NCBI RefSeq assembly: GCF_900113485.1
Contig: NZ_FOPM01000014.1
Span: forward strand, 1-64,000
DNA length: 64,000 nt
Direction: 5' to 3'
Source of the DNA: Methylobacterium gossipiicola
GTDB lineage: Bacteria > Pseudomonadota > Alphaproteobacteria > Rhizobiales > Beijerinckiaceae
Positions 49,194 through 58,623 of this stretch are shown piece after piece. Numbering within the stretch: the first letter of the stretch is position 1; each line of letters opens with the position of its first letter. Made by a program: the position numbers and the translations under genes. The notes under the pieces are model-generated. The model had not been told where the DNA came from. It ran no database searches and was given only the letters and a program-made list of their open reading frames with translations.

Positions 49194-50729
49194 ATGGTCA
49201 CCCGCGTCGCCACCGTTGCCTTCGAGGGGATCGAGGCGCGGGCCGTCGACGTGCAGGTGCAGATCGCGCCCGGCCTCGTCGCCTTCACGGTGGTGGGTCT
49301 CGCCGACAAGGCCGTGGCGGAATCGCGCGAGCGGGTGCGCTCGGCCCTCATCGCCTCGGGGTTGGCCCTGCCGGCCAAGCGCATCACCGTGAACCTCGCG
49401 CCGGCCGACCTGCCCAAGGAGGGGTCGCATTACGACCTGCCCATCGCGCTGGCCGTGATGGCGGCCATCGGGGCACTCCCGGCCGACGCCCTGGCGGGCT
49501 ATTGCGTCCTCGGGGAACTCGCCCTCGACGGCACGATCACGGCGGTGTCCGGCGTGCTGCCCGCCGCCATGGCGGCCAACGCCCGGGGCCTCGGCCTCAT
49601 CTGCCCGGCGGCCACGGGCCCGGAGGCAGCCTGGGCGGCGGGTGACATGGACGTGCTGGCGCCCCGATCCCTGATCCAACTTGCCAACCACTTCAAGGGC
49701 ACGCAGGTGATGGCGCGACCCGATCCCGCCATCGCGGCTTCCGGCGGCCCCCTGCCGGACTTGCGCGACATCAAGGGACAGGAGGGGGCCAAGCGCGCCC
49801 TCGAAATCGCGGCGGCGGGCGCCCACAACGTCGTCTTCAACGGGCCGCCCGGCGCCGGCAAGTCGATGCTGGCCGCGCGCCTGCCCTCGATCCTGCCGCC
49901 ACTTTCGCCGCGCGAACTCCTCGAAGTCTCGATGATCCAGTCGGTCGCCGGCGTGTTGAAGGATGGGGCGCTGTCGAACCGCCGTCCCTTCCGCCAGCCG
50001 CACCATTCCGCCTCCATGGCGGCCCTGGTCGGCGGTGGCCTCAACGCCCGACCGGGGGAGGCGTCCCTCGCCCATGGTGGCGTGCTGTTCCTGGACGAAC
50101 TCCCCGAATTCACCCCCCAGGTGCTCGATTCCCTGCGCCAGCCCATGGAGACCGGGGAGATCATGATCGCCCGCGCGAATCACCGGGTGACGTATCCGGC
50201 CCGGTTCCAGCTCGTGGCGGCCATGAACCCCTGCCGCTGCGGGCAGGCCCTGGAGCCGGGCTATGCCTGCCGCAAGGGGCCGAACGAACGCTGCATCGCC
50301 CAGTACGGCGCCCGCATTTCCGGCCCGCTCCTCGACCGGATCGATCTGCGCATCGAGGTCGGCGCGGTGACGGCCGCCGATCTCATTCTGCCGCCGCCCG
50401 TGGAGGGCTCGGCCGAGATGGCGGCGCGGGTCGCGGCCGCCCGCGCCTTGCAGACGGCCCGCTACGCCGCCCACGATCTACGCCCCGGCACCACCAACGC
50501 CACCTGCCCGGCGACGGTGATCGAGGCCGTGGCGGCTCCCGATGCCGACGGCGCCGCCCTGATCCGCCATGCGGCCGAATCCATGCGCCTGTCTGCCCGT
50601 GGCTTCCACCGCACCCTCCGGGTGGCCCGGACGCTGGCCGACCTCGACGGCGAGGCGACGGTGCGGCGCGTCCACCTCGCCGAGGCCCTGTCCTATCGCG
50701 GGCGGGCCGAACGGCCGGTGGCGGCGTAG
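49194..50729 (+). CDS. comM: YifB/ComM-family Mg-chelatase-like AAA+ ATPase
   Basis: This 511-residue AAA+ protein has an N-terminal Lon-protease-like fold (EARAVDVQVQIAPGLVAFTV, DLPKEGSHYDLPIAL). Walker A GPPGAGKSMLA lies near residue 220, and Walker B appears as GVLFLDELPEF. A C-terminal Mg_chelatase_C domain with two Cys-containing stretches (MNPCRCG, CRKGPNERC) follows. ComM is a branch-migration helicase that helps integrate foreign DNA in natural transformation. The length is normal. Confidence 0.93.
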   Translation: MVTRVATVAFEGIEARAVDVQVQIAPGLVAFTVVGLADKAVAESRERVRSALIASGLALPAKRITVNLAPADLPKEGSHYDLPIALAVMAAIGALPADALAGYCVLGELALDGTITAVSGVLPAAMAANARGLGLICPAATGPEAAWAAGDMDVLAPRSLIQLANHFKGTQVMARPDPAIAASGGPLPDLRDIKGQEGAKRALEIAAAGAHNVVFNGPPGAGKSMLAARLPSILPPLSPRELLEVSMIQSVAGVLKDGALSNRRPFRQPHHSASMAALVGGGLNARPGEASLAHGGVLFLDELPEFTPQVLDSLRQPMETGEIMIARANHRVTYPARFQLVAAMNPCRCGQALEPGYACRKGPNERCIAQYGARISGPLLDRIDLRIEVGAVTAADLILPPPVEGSAEMAARVAAARALQTARYAAHDLRPGTTNATCPATVIEAVAAPDADGAALIRHAAESMRLSARGFHRTLRVARTLADLDGEATVRRVHLAEALSYRGRAERPVAA

Positions 50730-50742
50730 AAGTCGAACGGCC

Positions 50743-51060
50743 TCAGGCGGTCTCGTCACTGGCGTGCTGCCGCTCCGCACTTTCCCGCTTGAGGGGACGA
50801 GTGACGGGACAGGCTTCCTGTACGAACCCGTTGAGGGTGTTGATCAGGTTGTCGCGAACCTGCCGATAGAACACGAACTGCCCACGCTTCTCACCCGTCA
50901 CCAATCCGGCGGCTTCCAGTACGGAAAGATGCTGCGAGATCGACGGTTTCGTCATCTCGAAACGGGCGGCGATGTCGCCCGCGCTCAGTTCGCCATGGGC
51001 CAGAAGCGCGAGAATTTTGCGCCTCGGGGCGGAGGCCAGGGCTTCGAAGACACGCTGCAT
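50743..51060 (-). CDS. ArsR/SdpR-type winged-helix repressor
   Basis: This is a 105-residue ArsR-fold regulator. The helix-turn-helix is LSAGDIAARFEMTKPSISQHLSVLE, followed by the wing GLVTGEKRGQFVFYRQ. It lacks the metal-binding Cys motifs of classical ArsR/SmtB. The tail resembles SdpR-like regulators (RDNLINTLNGFV). It is divergent from a desaturase-like gene, and two near-identical palindromes lie between the starts, so it probably represses both genes. The inducer is not evident. Confidence 0.88.
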   Translation of the reverse strand: MQRVFEALASAPRRKILALLAHGELSAGDIAARFEMTKPSISQHLSVLEAAGLVTGEKRGQFVFYRQVRDNLINTLNGFVQEACPVTRPLKRESAERQHASDETA

Positions 51061-51069
51061 TGAAGGGAT

Positions 51070-51085
51070 TTAGGAAATTTCCTAA
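51070..51085. promoter_or_regulatory. ArsR operator 1 (perfect palindrome)
   Basis: TTAGGAAATTTCCTAA is a perfect 16-bp palindrome lying 10 bases upstream of the repressor start and just before a TTGACA box on the plus strand. Confidence 0.85.
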
Positions 51086-51088
51086 GGC

Positions 51089-51116
51089 TTGACAATGACA
51101 GCATGTTATTTATGAA
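51089..51116 (+). promoter_or_regulatory. Promoter of the desaturase-like gene
   Basis: TTGACA at 51089-51094 and TATGAA at 51111-51116 are spaced by 16 bases. The second box lies inside operator 2, so repressor binding would block polymerase. Confidence 0.75.
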
Positions 51117-51125
51117 ATTTCCTAA
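51110..51125. promoter_or_regulatory. ArsR operator 2 (one mismatch)
   Basis: TTATGAAATTTCCTAA matches operator 1 at 15 of 16 positions. It is exactly 40 bases downstream of operator 1, close to four helical turns, so both sites face the same side of the DNA. Confidence 0.83.
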
Positions 51126-51146
51126 TCAACGAATTGAGTGAGGGCG

Positions 51147-52130
51147 ATGGTCTGGACATCGACGGAGCGGATGAAGGCCGATGCGGAAACGTCGGGTGTC
51201 GAGGGTGTCGTCGAATGGGACCCCGCCAAATCGCTTTGGGTCGGGACGATGGGGCTGTCGAGCCTCGCCCTGGCGCCGATCTTCGTCACGCCCGGCGCCG
51301 TCGCCCTGTTCTGCTTGACAACGGCGGTGACCTTATGCGCCGGACACTCCGTCGGAATGCACCGGCTCCTCGTGCATCGTAGTTTCTCGGCTAAGCCCTG
51401 GCTCGAATACCTTCTGGTCTATCTCGGGACCCTCGTGGGTATGGCGGGGCCAATCGGGATGGTCCGTCTGCACGATATCCGGGATTGGGCCCAAAGGCAG
51501 GACCAGTGCCACGACCTCCATGCCAATCGTTTGCCGATGCTTCGGGACGCTTGGATGCAGATGCACAACCGGCTCGTCCTGGCGCATCCGCCGCGTTTCG
51601 TGCCCGAAGCCGCCTTGGCCCGGAACCGCTTCTATCGCTTCCTCGAAGCTACCTGGATGGCGCAGCAGGTCCCGTGGGCGATCCTGTTCCTCCTTGTCGG
51701 TGGGCTGCCGTGGCTCGTCTGGGGGATCCCGGTCCGCATCGCGGTATCACTCACGGGGCATTGGCTGGTCGTGCATCTCACCCATCGGGATGGTCCCCAG
51801 GGATGGGTGGTCGACGGCGAAGCCGTGCAGGGCCACGACCGTCCGGCCTTCGCATGGCTTACCTTCGGTGAGGCTTGGCACGCGACCCATCACGCCTGGC
51901 CGCAATCGGCCCGCCTCGGCACGGAGCCGGGGCAGGCCGATCTGGGATGGCGATTGCTCTGCGGCCTCGCCCGGCTGGGTTGGGTCTGGGATCTGAATCA
52001 GCCGGCCGATCTTGCGCCGCGACCGGGCGTTCGCCGGTTGGACCGACGGTCTCAGGGCATCGTGCCGGGAGTCGAGGCCGTCGTTTGCGGCGCTGCTCTC
52101 AGCGCCCGTAGATGTCCTCGACGCGAATGA
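51147..52130 (+). CDS. Fatty-acid desaturase-like membrane protein, divergent
   Basis: This 327-residue protein has four to five hydrophobic segments and looks like an acyl-CoA desaturase. Box 1 is HSVGMHRLLVH and box 3 is GEAWHATHHAWP. The region where HRxHH is expected (residues about 110-130) reads HDIRDWAQRQDQCHDLH, so the second His box seems lost or rebuilt. It may act on membrane fatty acids or on another lipid. It is controlled by the divergent ArsR-type gene through two palindromes. The start ATG is favoured; GTG at 51138 is possible. The end overlaps the convergent manC gene by 32 bases. Confidence 0.75.
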   Translation: MVWTSTERMKADAETSGVEGVVEWDPAKSLWVGTMGLSSLALAPIFVTPGAVALFCLTTAVTLCAGHSVGMHRLLVHRSFSAKPWLEYLLVYLGTLVGMAGPIGMVRLHDIRDWAQRQDQCHDLHANRLPMLRDAWMQMHNRLVLAHPPRFVPEAALARNRFYRFLEATWMAQQVPWAILFLLVGGLPWLVWGIPVRIAVSLTGHWLVVHLTHRDGPQGWVVDGEAVQGHDRPAFAWLTFGEAWHATHHAWPQSARLGTEPGQADLGWRLLCGLARLGWVWDLNQPADLAPRPGVRRLDRRSQGIVPGVEAVVCGAALSARRCPRRE

Positions 52131-53532
52131 TGTCGTCCTCGCCCGTGTAGCTGCCGACCTGAACCTCGATGAGTTCCAGGGCGATCTTGCCCGGATTGGT
52201 GAGGCGGTGCATCGAGCCGATGGGCAGATAGACCGCCTCGTTCTCGTGGACGAGCACCACCTTGTCGTCGACGGTGACCTCGGCCGTGCCCTTGACCACC
52301 ACCCAGTGCTCGGCCCGGTGGTAGTGCTTCTGCAGGGAGAGGCGGCCGCCCGGCGTCACCATGATGCGCTTCACCTGAAAGCGCTCGCCGATGTCGATGC
52401 GCTGATACCAGCCCCAGGGGCGATACATCCGGCGATGGGCGTCGGCCTCCGGATGGGCCTTCTCGCGCAGCTGCGTGACGAGGTCCTTCACCTGGCCCGA
52501 GCGGGCCTTCGAGGTCACCAGCACGGCGTCCGGGGTCGCCACAACCACCACGTCGTCGAGGCCGACCACGGTGGTGAGGAGTTCGCCCTCGCTGTGGATC
52601 AGGCTTCCCGTGGTGTCGATGGTCTCGACCCGGCCGCGCACGGCGTTGCCGGCCGCGTCGCGGGGCAGGACCTCCCATACGGCGTCCCAGGTGCCGACAT
52701 CCGACCACGGAAACGAGACGGGGAGCACGCCGGCGCGGGTGGTCCGCTCCATCACGGCGTAATCGATGGAGGTTTTCGGCGCCCGCGCAAAGGCGGCGTC
52801 GTCGAGGCGGAGGAAATCGAGGTCGGTTTTGGCGGCGTCGAGGGCGGCCCGGGTCGCCGACAGGATCTCGGGCACCTGGGCCTCGAGTTCGGCCAGCATC
52901 ACGTCGGCCCGGAACAGGAAGTAGCCCGAATTCCACAAGGCGCCCTCGGCGATGAGTCGCTCGGCGCCGTCCCGATCCGGCTTCTCCACGAACCGCTCGA
53001 CGGCGAAGGCGCCCGGCACGCCATCCAGAGACGATCCCCGTCGGATGTAGCCGTAGGCCGTCGCCGGCCCCGTCGGTTCGATGCCGAGGGTCATGATCCG
53101 GCCGGCGCGGGCGCCGACGGCGGCGGCTTTCGCGGCCGTCACGAAGGCGGCCGTGTCGCCGATGACGTGGTCGGCCGCGAGGATCAGCACCACGGCCTGG
53201 GGATCGCGCCGGGCCGCGTGCAGGGTGGCCACCGCGACGGCGGCGGCCGAATCCCGGCGCGACGGTTCGAGGACGATGTCGGCCGCGATCCGGGCCTGAA
53301 GCAGCTGCTCGGCCACGATGAAACGGGCATCGCCGTTGCTGATGATCGTGGGTCGGCCGAACACGGTCGGATCGACCACCCGCCGGGCCGTCTCCTGGAA
53401 CGTCGAAGCATCGGCGTTCACCAGGGGGGTGAACTGCTTCGGCATGCTCTCGCGCGAGGCCGGCCACAGGCGCGTCCCCGAACCGCCGCACAGGATCACG
53501 GGGTGGATCAGCTCGGGATGTGCCTGTGCCAT
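52099..53532 (-). CDS. manC: Mannose-1-phosphate guanylyltransferase / mannose-6-phosphate isomerase
   Basis: This 477-residue bifunctional type II enzyme supplies GDP-mannose for polysaccharides. The nucleotidyltransferase domain begins with the signature ILCGGSGTRLWPASRESMPK and contains VEKPDRDGAERLI. The C-terminal cupin domain has VKRIMVTPGGRLSLQKHYHR and AEHWVVVKGTAEV, the metal-dependent isomerase part. It is preceded by the methylmalonyl-CoA mutase gene on the same strand, 56 bases upstream, but the functions are not linked. Confidence 0.95.
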   Translation of the reverse strand: MAQAHPELIHPVILCGGSGTRLWPASRESMPKQFTPLVNADASTFQETARRVVDPTVFGRPTIISNGDARFIVAEQLLQARIAADIVLEPSRRDSAAAVAVATLHAARRDPQAVVLILAADHVIGDTAAFVTAAKAAAVGARAGRIMTLGIEPTGPATAYGYIRRGSSLDGVPGAFAVERFVEKPDRDGAERLIAEGALWNSGYFLFRADVMLAELEAQVPEILSATRAALDAAKTDLDFLRLDDAAFARAPKTSIDYAVMERTTRAGVLPVSFPWSDVGTWDAVWEVLPRDAAGNAVRGRVETIDTTGSLIHSEGELLTTVVGLDDVVVVATPDAVLVTSKARSGQVKDLVTQLREKAHPEADAHRRMYRPWGWYQRIDIGERFQVKRIMVTPGGRLSLQKHYHRAEHWVVVKGTAEVTVDDKVVLVHENEAVYLPIGSMHRLTNPGKIALELIEVQVGSYTGEDDIIRVEDIYGR

Positions 53533-53588
53533 GATCGTTCACTCACGTGCGAAACGCCCCTCGCCCTGCAAGGACGGGACCGCTCCGA

Positions 53589-55751
53589 CTATTCGGCTGC
53601 CTGGCGCGCAGCGTAGCCCAGACGTTCGTTCAACTCGTGAATGAGTTTGACGGCGGCTTCGGCGATCACCGTGCCGGGCGGGAAGATCGCCGAGGCGCCC
53701 GCCGCGTAGAGGGCGGGATAGTCGCCCGGCGGAATGACGCCGCCGATGACGATCATCACGTCCTCGCGGCCCTGCGCCGTGAGTGCCGCCTTGAGTTCGG
53801 GTACCAGGGTGAGGTGGCCGGCGGCGAGCGACGAGACGCCGACGATGTGAACGTCGTTCTCAACCGCCTGCCGGGCGGCCTCGTCGGGGGTGGCGAAGAG
53901 CGGTCCGATATCCACGTCGAAGCCGAGATCCGCGAAGGCCGAGGCGATGACCTTCTGGCCGCGATCGTGACCGTCCTGCCCCATCTTGGCGACGAGGATG
54001 CGCGGGCGCCGCCCGTCGTTCTCCTCGAACGTGTCCACGAGCTGACGAACCGTCTCGACTGCCGGCGACATGCCACCCACCTCTCGCTTGTAGACGCCCG
54101 AAATCGAGCGGATCTCGGCCCGGTGCCGGCCCCACGCCTTCTCCAGGGCATCGGAAATCTCGCCCACCGTCGCCTTGGCCCGTGCCGCGTTCACGGCGAG
54201 TTCGAGGAGGTTGCCGGTCCCCTGCGCCGCCGCCGTGAGAGCCGCCAGGGCCGCATCGACATCGGCCTGATTGCGCTCGGCGCGCAGGCGCTTGAGCTTG
54301 TCGATCTGCAGGGTGCGGACGTTGCCGTTGTCCACCCGCATGAGCTCGATGGCGCGGTCGTCCTCGGGCTTGAACTTGTTGACGCCCACGATGGTCTGAC
54401 GGCCGGAATCGATCCGCGCCTGGGCGCGGGCCGCCGCTTCCTCGATGCGCAATTTCGGGATGCCGGCCTCGATGGCTTTCGCCATGCCGCCGAGCTCTTC
54501 CACTTCTCGCAGGTGCTCCCAGGCGCGGTCGACCATGTCCTGCGTCAGCTTCTCGACGTAGTAGGAGCCGCCCCACGGATCGACGGTGCGGGTGGTGCCG
54601 CTCTCCTGCTGCAGGAACAGCTGGGTGTTGCGGGCGATGCGGGCCGAGAAGTCGGTTGGGAGTGCCAGGGCCTCGTCGAGGGCGTTGGTGTGTAGCGACT
54701 GGGTGCCGCCCTGCGTCGCCGCCATGGCCTCGATGCAGGTGCGGGTGACGTTGTTGAACACGTCCTGCGCCGTCAGCGACCAGCCGGAGGTCTGGCTGTG
54801 GGTGCGCAGGGGCAGGGACTTGTCGCTTTTGGGCTCGAACTCCTTGACGAGCTTGGCCCAGATCAGGCGCGCGGCCCGCATCTTGGCGATCTCCATGAAG
54901 AAGTTCGTCGAGATCGCCCAGAAGAACGACAGGCGCGGGGCGAACTGATCGATGGTCAGCCCCGCCGCCAGACCGGCCTTGATGTACTCGACGCCGTCGG
55001 CCAGCGTGTAGGCGAGTTCGAGGTCGTTCGTCGCCCCGGCTTCCTGCATGTGGTAGCCGGAAATCGAGATCGAGTTGAACTTCGGCATGTTCTTGGAGGT
55101 ATAGGCGAAGATGTCGCCGATGATCCGCATCGATCCGCTCGGCGGATAGATGTAGGTGTTGCGGACCATGAACTCCTTGAGGATGTCGTTCTGGATCGTG
55201 CCGGCGAGCTTTTCCGGCGGCACGCCTTGCTCCTCGGCCGCCACGATGTAGAGGGCCAGGATCGGCAGCACGGCGCCGTTCATGGTCATCGACACGGTCA
55301 TCTCGTCCAGCGGAATGCCTGAGAACAGCGTCCGCATGTCGTAGATGGAATCGATGGCGACCCCGGCCATGCCGACATCGCCCGAGACGCGGGGATGGTC
55401 CGAATCGTAGCCCCGGTGGGTCGCGAGGTCGAAGGCCACGGAGAGGCCCTTCTGGCCGGCGGCGAGGTTTCGCCGGTAGAAGGCGTTCGAATCCTCGGCC
55501 GTGGAGAAGCCCGCGTATTGCCGGATGGTCCAGGGCTGGGTGACGTACATGGTCGGGTACGGTCCGCGCAGGAACGGCGCCACCCCCGGATAGGTGTTGA
55601 GAAACTCGATCCCGTCGCGATCCTCGGGGCCGTAGACGCCCTTCACCGGAATGCCCTCGGGCGTCATCCAGGGCTCGCCCTGCGGCGGCACCGGAGCGGC
55701 GGCGACCGGGGCGTAGGCGACGGTGGTGAAATCGGGAATGCGGGAGGGCAT
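53589..55751 (-). CDS. scpA: Methylmalonyl-CoA mutase, single-chain
   Basis: This 720-residue B12-dependent mutase interconverts methylmalonyl-CoA and succinyl-CoA. The catalytic barrel is shown by [38 protein letters not shown] and the substrate-site [15 protein letters not shown]. The C-terminal cobalamin domain has [14 protein letters not shown], whose His binds cobalt (residues near 590), and [10 protein letters not shown]. The start at 55751 gives the normal length. In methylotrophs it also runs in the ethylmalonyl-CoA pathway; none of those partner genes is in the window. Confidence 0.96.
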   Translation of the reverse strand: MPSRIPDFTTVAYAPVAAAPVPPQGEPWMTPEGIPVKGVYGPEDRDGIEFLNTYPGVAPFLRGPYPTMYVTQPWTIRQYAGFSTAEDSNAFYRRNLAAGQKGLSVAFDLATHRGYDSDHPRVSGDVGMAGVAIDSIYDMRTLFSGIPLDEMTVSMTMNGAVLPILALYIVAAEEQGVPPEKLAGTIQNDILKEFMVRNTYIYPPSGSMRIIGDIFAYTSKNMPKFNSISISGYHMQEAGATNDLELAYTLADGVEYIKAGLAAGLTIDQFAPRLSFFWAISTNFFMEIAKMRAARLIWAKLVKEFEPKSDKSLPLRTHSQTSGWSLTAQDVFNNVTRTCIEAMAATQGGTQSLHTNALDEALALPTDFSARIARNTQLFLQQESGTTRTVDPWGGSYYVEKLTQDMVDRAWEHLREVEELGGMAKAIEAGIPKLRIEEAAARAQARIDSGRQTIVGVNKFKPEDDRAIELMRVDNGNVRTLQIDKLKRLRAERNQADVDAALAALTAAAQGTGNLLELAVNAARAKATVGEISDALEKAWGRHRAEIRSISGVYKREVGGMSPAVETVRQLVDTFEENDGRRPRILVAKMGQDGHDRGQKVIASAFADLGFDVDIGPLFATPDEAARQAVENDVHIVGVSSLAAGHLTLVPELKAALTAQGREDVMIVIGGVIPPGDYPALYAAGASAIFPPGTVIAEAAVKLIHELNERLGYAARQAAE

Positions 55752-55915
55752 GGATGCGTGCTCGTGCGACGGCCTGTTGGGGCGCATTATAGGTATGCGG
55801 ACGGGGCGGGCTACTCCTAACCACCAGCGGGGTGGCTCCACCTCACGAAAAACTGTCCGATCGCGCCTCGCCCTCAAAAAATTTTTTTGACCCCTTCAAG
55901 CGGCGTCCGACCCCG

Positions 55916-56824
55916 TCATTCCGCCGCCATCCGGCGTGGTGCCCAGGCTTCGACCTCGGCCGCGACGTGGGCCACCACCGTGCGCAGGTGCCAGACCAGC
56001 TCCGAGAATCCCGCGCCGAGGGCGAGGGTCGCCTCGTTCATGTAGAGGGCGCGGTTGATCTCGATCTGAAGGGCGTGGCGGCCGAGATTGGGTTCGCCGT
56101 AATGCTCGGTGATGAAGCCGCCCGCATACGGCTTGTTGCGGTGGACGCGAAAGCCGCGCGCTTTCAGGTGTTCCTCGAATCCGGCGATGAGTTCGGGGGC
56201 GCAGGCGGTGCCGAAGCGGTCGCCGAGGACGAAGTCGGCCCGTGCAGCCTCGTCGCGTCCGAGGCTGGAGGACGGCATCGAGTGACAATCGATGAGGATG
56301 GCCTGCCCGAAATCGCGGGCCGTGCGCTGGATGAGGCCGCGCAGGGTGCGGTGATACGGTTTGTACAGGGTTTCGATGCGCAGCACCGCTTCTTCCACGG
56401 GCAACCGCCCGCGATAGATTTCCTGCCCGTCGGCGACGATGCGCGGCACGGTGCCGAGCCCTCCAGCCACACGCATGGACCGGGTGTTGGCGAAGGCCGG
56501 CAGGCGCCCGTCGAACATGCGCGGATCGAGTTCGTAGGGCTCGCGGTTCACGTCGAGATAGGCGCGGGGGAAGTGCGCGCACATCAGGGGCGCGCCGAGA
56601 TCCACCACCGGCGCGAACAGGCGGTCGACATGGGCGTCTTCCGAGCGGCGCAAGGCCAGGGCGTCGAGGCGCGAGGCTTCGACGAAGGCGCGCGGATACA
56701 CCGCTCCCGAATGCGGTGCGTTGAATACGAACGGGAGGATGTGATCGTCGGGTTCGTCCACGCGGAAGGGCGGATCGAACCACGGCTGTTCCGGGGAGCC
56801 CGGAGAAGCGGAGGAGTCTGTCAT
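55916..56824 (-). CDS. N-formylglutamate amidohydrolase
   Basis: This 302-residue member of the FGase family contains FVFNAPHSGAVYP near the N-terminus, RSEDAHVDRLF, RAYLDVNREPYELDP and ILIDCHSMPSS, which carry the metal-binding His and Glu/Asp residues. Relatives hydrolyse N-formylglutamate in histidine breakdown, or other formyl-amino acids. No hut genes are nearby, so the substrate is uncertain. It is upstream of scpA on the same strand, with 164 bases between. Confidence 0.88.
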   Translation of the reverse strand: MTDSSASPGSPEQPWFDPPFRVDEPDDHILPFVFNAPHSGAVYPRAFVEASRLDALALRRSEDAHVDRLFAPVVDLGAPLMCAHFPRAYLDVNREPYELDPRMFDGRLPAFANTRSMRVAGGLGTVPRIVADGQEIYRGRLPVEEAVLRIETLYKPYHRTLRGLIQRTARDFGQAILIDCHSMPSSSLGRDEAARADFVLGDRFGTACAPELIAGFEEHLKARGFRVHRNKPYAGGFITEHYGEPNLGRHALQIEINRALYMNEATLALGAGFSELVWHLRTVVAHVAAEVEAWAPRRMAAE

Positions 56825-57045
56825 CGCGGCGCGGGCGCCTCGGTCCGGGCGGGAAAACGCATCCGTTCACTGTGCGTGGCGATGGGGCCTCTGTCTACCG
56901 TGACACGCGCCCTCCGGAGGGCGTAAGGGTGCCGTCGCGCACGGTCAGTGTCTCCGCGCGGCCAAGGCCTCGGCAACGGTCTGTTTACCAAGCTGATGCT
57001 TTGTGGAAAAAACGAAGCGACTCAAGGGCACAAGGCTAACGTTCG

Positions 57046-57402
57046 ATGAAGATCCTCCTCGCGGAAGACGACAACGACATGCGCCGGTTCCTGGCCAAGG
57101 CGTTGCAGAATGCCGGCTACGACGTGCTCTCGTTCGACAACGGGCTCTCGGCCTATAACCGTCTGCGCGAGGAGCCGTTCGAGCTCCTGCTCACCGATAT
57201 CGTGATGCCCGAGATGGACGGCATCGAACTGGCGCGCCGCGCCACGGAACTCGATCCGGACATCAAGGTGATGTTCATCACGGGTTTCGCCGCCGTGGCC
57301 CTCAACCCGGATTCGAAGGCCCCGAAGGACGCCAAGGTCCTGTCGAAGCCGTTCCACCTGCGCGATCTCGTCAACGAGGTCGAGAAACTCCTCGCCGCCT
57401 GA
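57046..57402 (+). CDS. cpdR: Single-domain response regulator CpdR
   Basis: This is a 118-residue receiver domain with no output domain. Acidic pair EDD at residues 7-9, phospho-acceptor Asp51 (LLTDIVMPEMDG), the switch Thr in MFITGFAAVAL and the conserved Lys (LSKPFHLRDLV) are all present. Sequence and length fit CpdR, which in its unphosphorylated state directs ClpXP to degrade cell-cycle regulators in alphaproteobacteria. It stands alone, with promoter DNA upstream that I could not resolve. Confidence 0.92.
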   Translation: MKILLAEDDNDMRRFLAKALQNAGYDVLSFDNGLSAYNRLREEPFELLLTDIVMPEMDGIELARRATELDPDIKVMFITGFAAVALNPDSKAPKDAKVLSKPFHLRDLVNEVEKLLAA

Positions 57403-57498
57403 GGGCCGGCGGCCGGCGCGCCCTCCGCGGAACGCCGCAGTAGGAAGAGCCACGCGGCTCGCCTATAAGCGGTGTGACACGCCTTGGGACCCTGCGAC

Positions 57499-57759
57499 AT
57501 GAAGCCGGTCACGATCTACACCACAGCCTGGTGCCCTTATTGCTCGGCGGCCAAGAGCCTGCTTCGCGAGAAGGGCATCGCCTTCACGGAAATCGACGTG
57601 GAGAGGACGGCCGGGTCGCGCGCCGCCATGGTGCAGCGGGCCGGGGGGCGAACCAGCGTGCCGCAGATCTTCGTGGGCGACGCCCATGTGGGCGGGTGCG
57701 ACGACCTATACGCCCTCAATGGCGCCGGCAAGCTCGAACCGATGGTGGCCGCGTCGTGA
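57499..57759 (+). CDS. grxC: Glutaredoxin 3
   Basis: This is an 86-residue dithiol glutaredoxin with active site Cys12-Pro-Tyr-Cys15. It has the TSVPQIFVGDAHVGGCDDL segment with cis-Pro and GG for glutathione binding. It reduces disulfides with glutathione. Its stop overlaps the GTG start of the next gene (GTGA), so the two are one operon. Confidence 0.95.
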   Translation: MKPVTIYTTAWCPYCSAAKSLLREKGIAFTEIDVERTAGSRAAMVQRAGGRTSVPQIFVGDAHVGGCDDLYALNGAGKLEPMVAAS

Positions 57760-58604
57760 GCACCGCGCCCCGCTTCGTCGCCGCCTGCGTGCAGATGCGC
57801 TCGGGCCGCGACCCCCTCGCCAACCGCGATGCGGCGGTTGGCCTCGTGCGCGAGGCGGCGAAGGCCGGCGCGCAATACGTGCAGACCCCGGAAATGACCT
57901 CCCTGGTCGAGCGCGACAAGGCGCGGCTGTTCGCCAACGTCTCGGCTCAGGAAGAGGACCCGACCCTCGCGGCCCTGCGCGAGCTGGCGCGCGAGCACGG
58001 CGTGGTGGTTCAGATCGGGTCGCTCGCCGTGCGCAACGGCGACAAGATCGCCAATCGCGCTTTCCTCATCGACGCCGAGGGCGCGATCACCGCCTCGTAC
58101 GACAAGGTCCATCTCTACGATGTCGACCTGCCCAACGGCGAGCGCTGGCGCGAATCGTCCACCTATACGGGGGGCGCCTGCGCCGTGGTGGCCGAGACGC
58201 CCTGGGCGCCCGTCGGCGTCGCCATCTGCTACGATATCCGTTTCCCGGCCCTGTTTCGGGCGATGGCCGAGGCGGGCGCCGCGATTCTCACTGCCCCCGC
58301 CTGCTTCACTCAGCAGACCGGCGAGGCGCATTGGCATGTGCTGCACCGGGCGCGCGCCATCGAGACCGGCTCGTTCATGATCTCGGCGGCGCAGGGCGGT
58401 CATCACGAAGACGGGCGCGACACCTACGGCCACTCGCTCATCGTCGATCCCTGGGGCAAGGTGCTGGCGGATGCCGGCGGCAACGAGCCCGGGATCATCC
58501 TGGCCGAAATCGACCTCGCCCGCGTCACGGATGCCCGCGCCCGCATCCCGGCGCTCCTGCACGCCCGGCCCTTCACCGTGGAGCGGGTCGGGCGCCCCGC
58601 CTGA
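57756..58604 (+). CDS. Carbon-nitrogen hydrolase, Nit-type
   Basis: This 282-residue nitrilase-superfamily enzyme has the catalytic triad Glu (QTPEMTSL), Lys (YDKVHLYDVD) and Cys (GVAICYDIRFP). Close relatives are Nit1/NitC-like amidases that hydrolyse deaminated glutathione. A position directly after grxC, with start and stop overlapped, supports a glutathione-repair role. GTG is the start. Confidence 0.9.
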   Translation: MSTAPRFVAACVQMRSGRDPLANRDAAVGLVREAAKAGAQYVQTPEMTSLVERDKARLFANVSAQEEDPTLAALRELAREHGVVVQIGSLAVRNGDKIANRAFLIDAEGAITASYDKVHLYDVDLPNGERWRESSTYTGGACAVVAETPWAPVGVAICYDIRFPALFRAMAEAGAAILTAPACFTQQTGEAHWHVLHRARAIETGSFMISAAQGGHHEDGRDTYGHSLIVDPWGKVLADAGGNEPGIILAEIDLARVTDARARIPALLHARPFTVERVGRPA

Positions 58605-58623
58605 CCGCGCCCCGAGCCCATCC

